64,000 nt of DNA from Blepharisma stoltei (Eukaryota; Ciliophora; Heterotrichea; Heterotrichida; Blepharismidae): positions 360,001 to 424,000 of the forward strand of contig CAJZBQ010000063.1 in NCBI GenBank assembly GCA_914767885.1, given 5' to 3'. The notes below the pieces were generated by a model. The model did no database searches. It saw only the letters and a program-made list of their open reading frames with translations, and was not told the DNA's origin. Positions 12,192 through 23,100 of the stretch are shown here, piece after piece (positions within the stretch are counted from its first letter, which is position 1; each line of letters begins with the position of its first letter). Made by a program: the position numbers and the translations under genes.

Positions 12192-13459
12192 GTGTGCTGT
12201 GCGGTGCTCCGAATTTAATTATTATTATTCCATAATTTTGTGAATTTTATAAGCTTTTTTATAATAGTAAAAGTTAAAAAAAAAGTTTTAGGATTTTTTA
12301 TGCATGATATTTGTCTTATTTTGGCTGAATTTAATTTCTATCTACACTAAATAAGGTTGCTGTCAAAAATTTGAATCAAAATTTTTAAAAATACAAATAT
12401 TCTTTGAATCTGGTTTAAAACAATAATAAATTATAATAAATCTATAGTTATGTTTTCTGTAAAGAGCTATATAGATTTAGTATATAATTTAGATAATGCA
12501 AGCTGCTATCATTAGTAGTTTTACGTGAACTAAATTAAGTTCTAATATTTAATGCTAGAAGGAATCTATACTTCATTCAAAATAGAAGTGGCTTATACTA
12601 GCATAGAAGAGTTATAATGCAAAACTTTTAATATCGCCAAAAAATAATAATTATATAGCCCGCTCCCTGCTATAGCTCTTCATAGAATGCAGAGTGTGAG
12701 AATTAGCTTATGTGCTCAGATTGATGAGCCAATTCTCAAATCAACAAACAGATAATGCACATTTTTCATTTTTAGAGTCGACTCGTCAGCCTAAGTTCAT
12801 TGGTTACCACTCTGGCTGCTCCGACGCTCTGCTGCCTATGCAGAGTGATCTATATATATTTCGAGCATTAATCTGGTTCCTGCTTTGTATGATAGCCATG
12901 GGCCAATTGGCTCGTTGTTAAAAAATTTCAAAACAGCTTCTATATTATCAGAGCAGTATATACCGCTGAGGTCAAATGGGTGCTCAACTATATAATTTAA
13001 TTATCGAATAAGACTTTCTGATATATTTTATAACTATTTACTGTCAAAATGTCTAATTTACTCAATAAACAAATTACTTAATTTCTTATAAAAAATAATA
13101 ATGGACAATTCTAAAATCAGATTCAATCAAAAATTCTTATTTATTATAAAACTAGCATAAGATTGTTATCATATTAAAAGCTCAAAAAGTCGCTTTTAAG
13201 GGATAATTTATCTTCTCCATTTACCTTAGCATCAGTAAAAGATTTATAAAACCATATTTTTAAGGAATAGCATCTAAAATTTTACTATTTCCAATAATAA
13301 AAATCTATCATAATGCTCTCTATTCATAATTACTTTATATCAGATCTTCAATAAACTCTTCTCAGCTCTCCATAATCAGCTTTCATCAAAAAATTATTTT
13401 TATTCATCTTTCTCAAACAAATCTTTGTAATACTCGAAACCCACAAAAATAAACCCTAA
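12192..13459. other. Intergenic region between MYB gene and sensor copy A
   Basis: About 1.27 kb of AT-rich DNA between divergent genes, presumably holding both promoters. At 12661-12910 a GC-richer stretch has partial internal repeats (ATGCAGAGTG twice; GAGCCAATTCTC and GGCCAATTGGCTC) and may be a decayed fold-back element. No convincing gene. Confidence 0.4.
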
Positions 13460-13838
13460 CTCCCCCCCCCCTCCGTGAGCGAACAAAACCATTAGAAAAA
13501 TCGCCATTTTTTGACCAAAAACCCACCCTCCGTGAGTGAACAAAAATTTTTTTAATAGAAAAAATTTTAATGGAAAAAAATTTTGATATATAAGTGATAA
13601 TTAGTATAATGAAATCTAGAGCTAATTCTGTTTAATTTTAAACAAATTGCGTTTTAAAACATAAATTTTGCAAATTAAATTAATATTTGCTTCCCAATTT
13701 TTGCAAATTAGGATTTTTTTAAATTTCGAAAAAAATATTTTTTATAAAATTTATATATAAATTTTTTTTAAAAAAAAAAAATTAACCCCCCTCCGTGAGC
13801 GAACAAAATTTTTTTGTTCGCTCACGGGGGGGGGGGAG
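13460..13838. mobile_element. TNA-type MITE, GTGAGYGAAC motif, upstream of copy A
   Basis: Flanked by TAA (13457-13459 and 13839-13841). Tandem motifs at the left, a palindromic pair at the right. It is almost identical, apart from homopolymer lengths, to the element at 38648-39033. It ends 10 bp before the ATG of sensor copy A, so it would separate that gene from its promoter unless removed. Confidence 0.88.
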
Positions 13839-13848
13839 TAAAGAAATT

Positions 13849-16800
13849 ATGGAAAATACTTTTGAAAAAAGCTCAGAAAGAAAAGACTTAGAAAACCTCA
13901 CCACAATAACCCGTAGAGAACGACTTTACCACAGCCTTGCTAATGATAGAGTTCACCGTTGACAGACAACTCTTTTCGATGTTTTTGTAAGACTAGAGTC
14001 TGTTGATGGAAAAAGGAAAAGGAATAAATTTCAAATTCTTATTAATTACTTGGCTTTGATTATAAGGAAACTTCAGCTTCTATCATTAGTTCTTTTGGAT
14101 TATAATTTAGAAGTATCGTTTACTTTAATGTCTTTATTTAACACACTGATGGTTGGAACCAGACTCGACGTTTTATCAATTAAATTATATTAATTTAATG
14201 TTATTAGTTACACAAATTTTACTCCCCTGGCTAGCAAGCATAAAAAAAAGGTTTATTTTTTTTCTTCTTAAAATATCCAAATATGTAAATAAAATTAATA
14301 TATTATGCTTAAAATTTATTATTGTAATCATTAATTATATATTAGATATAGTTTTGCTCCATTAAATCTATATTAAAAAATTATTTTGCTATAATTCTTC
14401 TAATTTATAGGAATTTCCTTTGATAGTTAAGTTATATTTCACCATAATTGAGCATAGATTTTGAAATTGAGTATCTTATGGCCCTAATCGCTAGTGTTTA
14501 TATATGAGGAGTATGCTTTGTGCTATTATACATACAGATTTATTTTAAAAAAAGAATCTTCCTTAAACCAATAATTTTGAGTGCACAAATCTTGGGATGG
14601 CTATGTGAATACATTATTTTTATACCTTATATATATACGGCATTAATTTATATTAAATATTCCTGAGATCAAAATCATAAAGTAGAAGAGTATGGCAGCA
14701 AAGTTTCGGATAACCTCAGCCCTCTTACAGCTTTGATCCTGATATTTGGTGCTATAATTCTTCAGTTTATTTTGTACTTCCGAACGATCTATAACTGTAA
14801 TCCTGCCTATTCTTTGAAGAACAAGCGACATAGAATGTATTCTTTGATATCTTTGAAAGATTTTTTCCTACAAGAAGTCGTTACATTTTGTGCTTTTACG
14901 AATTCCGTGTATTATTTTGAGGCAACCTGCATAATCTCATCTTTATATATGGCTTGGCAATATATTGCATATCTGCCTTTTGTGACTCTTTTTGATAACG
15001 GTTTTGAAGCTAGCACATGAATTATGCTCATTTTCGGGGAAATTTCTCATATTATTGCTTATCATGTAGGAGCATTGCATGCAAAGGTACTTTTAATGGT
15101 TTTTGTGTTTCCTGCCGCAATGGTTTTGTTTTATTCCCTTATGAGGTGGCGCTTTGACAGGATTAAGAATTGGTCAAAAGATGATCCTTTTACAGTTGAG
15201 CTTAAAATTCGAAAGATTCTGCTTGGGATAAAGCTGCAAGATTTTACAGACGAACTCCTTGAAATCATCAAAAAAACGTATACAGAAGCCACTAAAAAAT
15301 TTTTATCATTTAAACTTATGTTTATTTGGGAAAGTATTTTTACTTTAAATTATAGGAATAATAAATCACTTGCATTGCTCAAGCTATCAAAAATAAACTT
15401 TTCTTGCACTGAGCATTTAAAGATTTGGTATCAGTCGGATAAGCAAGTGTCCAGTTTTTATTCTTTTCCTGATTTAGAAGCTGAATTTTTATTTTACTTT
15501 TTATACAAAAAGCTTGTCAATGAAGAAAGGTCTGAAGATCTTATCCTGCTTCGATATCTAAAAGATATGAATGAATTTAAAAATAAAGATTTAGAAGTTT
15601 CTTCAGAACTCTGAAACGTTTACCGAAAAATTTCAAACATTTCTAGGCACCCTGCTCGGGCTATTAATAGGGCTTGCACAAAACTAATAGAGGTAAAGCA
15701 TAGTTTTGAAATTTTTGCGGAAAGAATGATAAAAAAATATCAAGCGGACTCAGAGCTCCTGTCTATTTATGGGTCATATATGACTGATTTTTTAGAACAA
15801 AGTGAAGGGAATTTGTTTTTAGCAAGAAGTAGAGTGCTAAAAGAATCAAATGATGGAGGAATAGAAAAGCTGACTGGGTTTAAATATCAAAAAGGGACTT
15901 CTATTATGGTTGTTAGTGGGATGTTTGGATCAATTGGAGATATTTTGTATCTGAATAATGATATACTTGACTTACTTAAAATAGAATGCATTGATAATGT
16001 AATAGGAACAAGCTTCTGCCAATTTATGCCAGCTCCATTTGATGTGATGCATTACGATATTTTAAAAGAGAGAGAGATTTAGATTAGAGAGGTTAACTGG
16101 GGTTTATTTCAGCCCCTAGCCAGTCGAGCTTCAGCTTCGCGCTTCATGTGGCGCTAGTCACTAAAGCCACCTAACGCGCCTTTTTTGTCGACGTCACCAT
16201 TTTTAATGACGTCGCCATCTTTCGGGGAGACTCACCCGAAACCTGCTGGACCAAAAAATTGCAGCAAAGGACTCTCTTAACCCCTGGTAATGCTCAGGGT
16301 ATGAGGGACCGTCCCGTACCTTCTTCTGGAACTACCCTTGCCATTTGCAGGCATCATATTGCTCCTCCAGAAGTATCCGATTGGTACTGCGCCGTCGGTC
16401 TTCTCGCCTGTGGGCCGAGGAGAGGCCCAGTCAGCCCCCAAGCCAACACCCACCCCGGACAATCACCGTCAGCGACCCCGTGGCCCTTCGGGGCCACTTT
16501 TTTTAATTTGTGACCCCAAATTCTGGATTCTTTTTTTTCTTGTCGCAGTACAGCAACGTGTCGCCACATTGCCTAACGGCAATTTGATATTTTAAGAAGA
16601 TACTTAATTTTTGGTGACAAAGTTGATTTATATCGTCCTCACATGTTTTTAATTACAGCTGAAAACCATTGTGTTGAAGTTTCTATGCATTTTAGACTTG
16701 TATTCTATAAGCAAATTCCTTATTTCATAGCAGATTTCAATTCAAGAGGCCATCGAAAAAATTTAATTTTGCATTCTCCTGATGGACTTATTTATGCTGT

Positions 16801-19168
16801 ATCAAAAGATATCAAGAATTTTATTGGGAGTAGAGAAGGCACAGTTTTTGAAGTGATTTTAAATTTAGCTTATTATTATGAACAATATGATACTGGACAA
16901 TGTTTTGAATATAATGAAGATTTTTACTGTAAAATGATGAGGTTTAAATTAGCAATTGATGGGTTTGTATTAGAAGTTTTATATATGGCTGATTCGCTTG
17001 AAGCCATAAGCCCTACATCAGATACTCCACCATTATTCATTAAAAAGAGGGCAGGATCTTTTAATGAATTTGCATATAGGACTGATATTTCCATGGAGCC
17101 TGACGAAGCGTGGAAAAAAACCACTGATGTCGCAAGCAACCACACCTATGCATCTTCAATTTTATCTAAAATCAGCATAAAGAGAAAAACAGAAGTCGCT
17201 AATTTAAAAATATTTACGCTATGCAGAGCTTTAAATATGAATATCAGGATTGCTATAGGAGTTTTATTTGTAGTGACATTTATTTCAATAATTTTAGAGA
17301 CGGTTTTGGTTAATAATCTCAAAATGTCAGATATTCTTAATGATTTGGATTATATGAGATATTTGGAAAACTCTATACTCTTAAATATAAGGTCGCTTGA
17401 TTTAATAAGCCAAGGGTATAAAACTGCCTTTACTGAATCTTACTATAGAGATTTGCTTCAAAAAACCTCTGAAAGTTTAGAAGATCGTATAATACTTAAC
17501 AACGATAAAATACATTCTTATGGCTTTTTGCACAATATTTTTTCGGATAACAAAGCATCAATATCAGAATTAATTGAAGGGAATTCTGTTAGAGTTACTT
17601 ATGAAAATTTATTCCATTGTGCACAAGCTTATGTTACACATGCGAAAGCAATTATAAATACTGATATTAGCGATTTTAAAACTATTTATAATGACTTCTA
17701 TTTTATTTATTATAACCTTCCTACAGAAATGATAAGAATGCTAAATGAAAGCGTTTACACAATTTCAAAGGATTTTGAGGACCATGTTGATAGCACTTTT
17801 TTATTTTTAAAATTCTTCAAAGCTGCATTTTTTGTTCCCCCTATAATAATGATAATTTTATCTATTCCAACCCTCATTATACTAGAAAAAATAAATAAAG
17901 AAAACTGACATAACTTATCACATCTAGACATGGATCGGCAGACATATTTAAGAGACAAACTTATAGATAGACTTCGCGATCTGCATGGAATAAGTGTTGA
18001 TTTTATAGAACCGAAAGCAAGCACAAATGAAAATTACTCTTCTATTTGAAAGATCCTGATTATAAAAATATTGCTATTGCAGATCTTAAGTATTGCGTAC
18101 TATATTGCTGCTTTATATGGTTTTCAAATTGAGCTGAACGAAATATTAATTTATCAATCGAAATTCATTTTTAATCATGGCCTCACTCCCCCCGCCCTTT
18201 AAATTGAAACAAAAAAATTTTGTTTCAATTTAAAGGGGGGTTAAGAAAATTTTTTTATAAAAAAATTTATATATTTAATTTTAATTTCATGAAAAATTAA
18301 TTCATAAATTTCTCAATCTCAAAGTGTAAACTTGCTGAAATGGTATATTCTTCTAACTCTCCCCATAACAATTGGACAAAATAGAGTTTAATTTCTAAAT
18401 CTTATATGTTTGAAGCATATTAAATAGGGTATTAACGTATTTACATATAAAATAATGATTTTTACCTATAAAATTTTCTATTATAATAAAATTTTGTTTC
18501 AATTTAAAGGGGGGGTAATTTCCCAAAAAAGTAGGAATTTTACCTATATTTTGTTTCAATTTAAAGGGGGGGGAGTCAGAAGAATGCTATCAGAGAATTC
18601 TTATTTTTGGGCTAGAGAAAAATTCGTAGGCGAATTTAATAATTCTTTTATGAATTGAATAGACAAATCGCCATTTCCATCTTTTTCAGTGAAACTTGAT
18701 TTTGTAATAAATGAGCTTGAATATCTTGAAAAACTCTTAAGCGACAAAGATTATTCTGAATTTTATAGCAGCAATATGGTTAATTTAGAGGTGGGAAATC
18801 CATGTGACGCAATTGAAGAAAATTTAGCAAGCTGTGAAAGTAGCTATGTTGGTGTAGGGATTAATCCAGCAATGAAAAGCTATGTTAATGAGCTAAAAGA
18901 TTACTCTGTATCAAGCCATTCAAGCTGAGAAGATATTGTTAGATTAGAAAAATATTCTGATGTATTAGCAAGATCTACTGTTTTTATGACCTATAATTAT
19001 CTTAATTCAACTGATGATAAAATTGATGAAAAAATCACCGGATTAATGGTCGCAACACTTCTTTATTTTTTTTCTCTGATTATTGTGTCAATTATACTTG
19101 TATTCCATGCAGTAAATAAAATCAAAAATGAATTGATTGGAAAAATAGATATTTTAAAATATTTTTAG
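13849..19168 (+). CDS. PAS-domain polytopic membrane sensor, copy A
   Basis: ATG 13849 to TAG 19168. It is interrupted by an IES (about 14176-14456), a retroposon-like insert (16066-16585) and a MITE (18186-18575). Removal gives a frame of about 1372 codons. Order: short cytosolic N-terminus; five to seven hydrophobic segments; a conserved helical region (LSFKLMFIWES, LLKLSKINFS); a PAS-type domain (MVVSGMFGSIGDILYLNN, then GTSFCQFMPAPFDVMH); a transmembrane helix (IAIGVLFVVTFISIIL); an extracytosolic region of about 180 residues; further helices; and a C-terminal helix. The PAS FMP..H pattern resembles the Tmc (tiny macrocysts)-type PAS proteins widespread in ciliates. Ligand and output are unknown. 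It is the most divergent copy in the array. Confidence 0.75.
14176..14456. other. TA-bounded unique IES in copy A
   Basis: Copies B-D are uninterrupted here. In A, TAA at 14182 and 14191 stops the frame, and the family sequence resumes at about 14457 (DFEIEYLMALIAS). TA-to-TA deletion from 14174 (281 bp) or from 14186 (269 bp) to the TA at 14455 restores the frame. Sequence alone cannot choose between them. No inverted ends seen. Confidence 0.65.
16066..16585 (-). mobile_element. GC-rich retroposon-like insert in copy A
   Basis: Flanked by GATATTTTAA at 16056-16065 and 16586-16595. Deletion of 530 bp joins VMHYDI to LRRYLIFGDKVD, matching copies B-D. Its right end, read on the minus strand (ATGTGGCGACACG), resembles the heads of the family at 30139 and 56731. 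The AGAGAGAG at the left would be its tail. Short overlapping ORFs inside are composition artefacts. Confidence 0.75.
18186..18575. mobile_element. TNA-type MITE/IES, TTTAAATTGAAAC motif
   Basis: Flanked by TCA (18183-18185 and 18576-18578). The left end is palindromic (CTTTAAATTGAAAC and its complement). The right end has two tandem complementary copies. Same architecture as the GTGAGYGAAC elements but a different motif. Deletion joins NHGL to RRMLSENSYFWARE in frame. Confidence 0.85.
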
Positions 19169-19751
19169 ACATCGGTTAGATTGATTAAATCTAGTAAATT
19201 ATCTTGTTTTTATTTTATCATAAATTAGCAGAAACTAAACTAATGATTTAATAATTTTTTAGCCTTTTAGAATTATTTGAAAAATAATTTTAAATATTTC
19301 ATTTTATTGAATGCAAGTAGGCAACATAATTTTATTGGATTACTAAAACTAAAATTTTAATTTTCCAATTAGAGAAATATTATAATTAATACATTTTTCA
19401 AATCAACTTATTGCAATAAATAACCTCAATTTTACTAGATGATAAGTATAAATTAAAATATATATTAATAAAAATATTTACAAATAATTTATATATTATC
19501 ATGGCATGCTGCAATAATTAAATAATTCTTGTAAAATTAAAGATTTTAATATTTATTTATAAGGTTAGAAACATTTATTATATTCTTCAATTAAAATTTA
19601 ATTAAATCAAATTTAAAATAAATATTGCGATGTTTCAAAGAAACTATTTTTATTATTTTAGCAAATATTACGTCGAAATAAAGCATGAAATTACAGGATT
19701 TTCTTCTCCAAAAATCTTGTATATTAAATAACTCGCCTTAAAAAATAATAA

Positions 19752-20045
19752 CTCACCCTTCCGTGAGCGAACAAAAATTTATTTAAAATAAAAATGTTTT
19801 ATGAAAAAAAAATTTTGATATATAAATGATAATTATTATAACGAAATCTTTAGCTAATTCTGATGAATCTTAAACAGCTTGCGTTTTAAAATATAAATTC
19901 GTAAATTAAATTAATTTTTGCTACTCAATTTTTACAAATTGGATTTTTTTTAAAGAAACAAAATTTATATAAATTTTTTTAAAAAAAAAATTAACCCCTC
20001 CGTGAGTGAGCAAATTTTTTTTGTCCGCTCACAGAGGGGGAGGAG
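19752..20045. mobile_element. TNA-type MITE, intergenic A-B
   Basis: Flanked by TAA (19749-19751 and 20046-20048). Begins CTCACCCTTCCGTGAGCGAAC. The right end is a palindromic pair around CCTCCGTGAGTGAGC. The remainder of 19169-20170 is AT-rich intergenic DNA with no gene seen. Confidence 0.8.
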
Positions 20046-20170
20046 TAAGTAAAATAATCACAAACAAATTTCAATCAAATTGAGGTTGGTGTTAAGAAAA
20101 TCCATTAATTCAAAAGCATTCGATATACTGTTCTTTAGTAATCTTAAATATTGTCTATAAAACCTTCAAC

Positions 20171-23100
20171 ATGGATGAAGAGTCAGTAAAGAATAAAGAG
20201 AGCAGTTCATCTAAATTAGATACTGTCATATGCCAGCGTAATGACTTGTATAAACGACTGGAAGCTGAAAGGGAAAGTCATTATAAAACTGTTTTATTTG
20301 AGACTTTTATAAAGCTTGAAAATAGTGATAATAAGACCAAAGCTTCAAAGGAATATCTGATTCTTAATTATACTGCACTTTTTATTCGAAAATTTCAGCT
20401 ATTATCCATCGTTCTCATGAGTTTTGAAACTTCAGCAAATATTACTTTAGAATCTTCTTTGAATGGACTATTAAAATTGGTGCGAATTGATATTCTTTGT
20501 ATTGACTTTAATGCCGAGTCTGAATTTCTATTTATCTTATTAGCCAGTATATGAGGATTATTTATTAGCTTTTCCTTGATTTACTTCCAAATTTATAATA
20601 AAAAGAGCATTATGCTAAAACCTTTCATTTTTGTTGCTAAATTATTAGGATGGGCAATTGACAATATATTTTTTATTCCTTATTTATATAGTGTGGGAAT
20701 TTATACAAAATATACTTTTTTTAGTAAATCTATGGAAGTAAAAGAGTATGATAACACAAGTTCATCTAGCTATAGCACATATTGGGCAATCCCCTTAATT
20801 TTGGGAATACCAATTATACTTCTAGCAAGTTTTTTTAGGACGATTTATTATTGCAATCCTTTCTACACAGTAAAGATTAAAAGAAATAGGATGCATTCAT
20901 CAGTAGCATTAAAAGATATTTATTTTCAAGTAATCCTGGTTTTTTTGTCATTTTATGATACAGATTTATTTTTCAATATTTTATGTGTCATGATTTCACT
21001 TTTCATGATTTTTCAGTATTTTATATATATGCCATTTGTAGCTATATTTGATAATGTATTTGATATAAGCACCTGGACTATGATTCTTTTTGGAGTAATT
21101 TCACATCAACTTTCAATTCATACTAGTGCTAAATCAGTTCGAGCGTTAATAATGATTTTTATCTATCCATGCTCATGGATTATTATATATTATTTTATGA
21201 GCTGATGCTTTGATCATGCAATAAATGCGTCAAACAAAGATCCTTATGGTATAGAGCTAAAAATAAGAAACATTCTCTTTAAATCAGATTTCAAGTTTTA
21301 TGGCAATTCAGATATTCAAATAAAGGCCATATTTAAAGAAGCAACAAAAAAGTTTTTATCCTTTAAAATGCTTTTTGTTTGGGAAGGTTTGTTTTATTTA
21401 AGATATGAGAGGAATAAATCATTAGGTTTACTAAAACTATCAAAAATCAATTTTTCTTGTCAAAAACACTTAACACCGCCATTCTTTAAATGGAACAAAT
21501 CATTGGATAAAATTTTCATTTTTTGGGTACTTTAACTGCCTTTAATTGGAAATTTTTTATAATGAAAATATTTATTTTTATAAAATTAGTTTTGCCTAAT
21601 TTAATAGCAGAATGCCATTTAAACAGTATTCACACTGAATCGATTAATTTTGCATAAAAATAAATTAAAATCCAAAGTATTATGCTCAATTTATATTTTT
21701 TTAAATTTTTTTTAAACAAAATTGAAGACGAAAACACTAATTTTTATTAAATTAGATTTTACCTAATTTAATAGACAAATGCAAGTAATCTATTTAAACA
21801 GTTTTTTACGTGGAATTGATTAATAATTTAATTATTTGTTCATAAAAATAAATTAAAAATCCAAAGTATTGTGCTCAAATTTATTTTTTTAGATTATAAA
21901 AATTTTTTACAGAGAAAAAATTAAAATATAAATTTTTTTAAAAAAACAGCCCACTAGATGGGAACATAATTTTTTGTTCTATTTAAAGGGGGAGAGTAAG
22001 GCTATGGCATAAAATTCATAGAAATATAACAAAATTTTATAGCTACCCTAATATAGAAGCTGAATATTTATATTACTATTATTACAATAAGCTGATTAAT
22101 GAAGAATATGAAGAAGATTTGATACTGATAAGATATATTCGGGATATTAATCAGCTTAATGCAAAAGATCTAGAAGTCGCATGTGATCTTTGAGAGCTGT
22201 ATACAAAATTATCTAACGTTTCTGACTATTCTCCAAGTTCTATTAGCAAATCTTGCTCAATACTTGCCGAAACTAAAAGGAAATATGAAGAAAAGGCAGA
22301 AAAAATGATGAGAAGGCATCACTCAGATCCAATAGTTCTTGAAATATATGGATCTTATAAGGCAGATTTTTTAGAAAATATTCATGGAAAAATGCTTTTG
22401 CAGAGAAGCAGAAGTTTAAAGAGCACAAAAAATACAGGAGTCGATAGAAGTCCTGGTTTAAAGCATCAAGGAAATGCTGTTATGGTTGTAAGTGGAATGT
22501 TTGGATCTATTGGTGATATTTTATATTTAAATGATGAGATTTTAAGACTGCTAAGTATTGATAGTATTGATGAATACCTTGGCACAAGCTTCACACAGTT
22601 TATTCCTGCCCCTTTTGATGTAATGCATAATGATATTTTAAGGAGAGGTCTAATTTTTGGCGAAAGAGTGGAGGTGCATCGACCTAATCTGTTTTTAATC
22701 ACTACTAGAGGACATTGTGTAGAAGTTACAATGCATTTTCGTCTTTCTTTTTTTAAGCAAGTCCCTTATTTTATAGCAGATTTCAATGAAAAAGGGCATA
22801 ACAGTAATTTAATTCTGCATTCTCCAGAAGGTTATATATATGCTGCATCACAGAATATCAATCAGTTAATAGGAGATAGAAAAGGTACTATATTTGAGGT
22901 TCTTAATAATATTGCTTATTATTTTGAAAAATATGAGCCAGGGACCTCTTTTGAGTATCATGAAGATTTTAGCTGCTTTATGCTAACTCCTCCTTCCGTG
23001 AGCGAACAAAAAAATGTTGTTTACTCTCAGAGAATTCACAAAGAATCGAGAAGTAAAAATTAATTTAATTTGCGAAGTTTATGTTTTAAAATGAAACCTA

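Noticed and set aside
12661-12910. Small ORF or fold-back element upstream of copy A
   Set aside because: Repeats are too imperfect and no flanking duplication or empty site is available, so it is reported only as an intergenic feature.
16259-16595. Overlapping GC-rich ORFs of 60-90 codons as genes
   Set aside because: They lie wholly within a retroposon-like insert, occur on both strands at once and show no recognisable domain.
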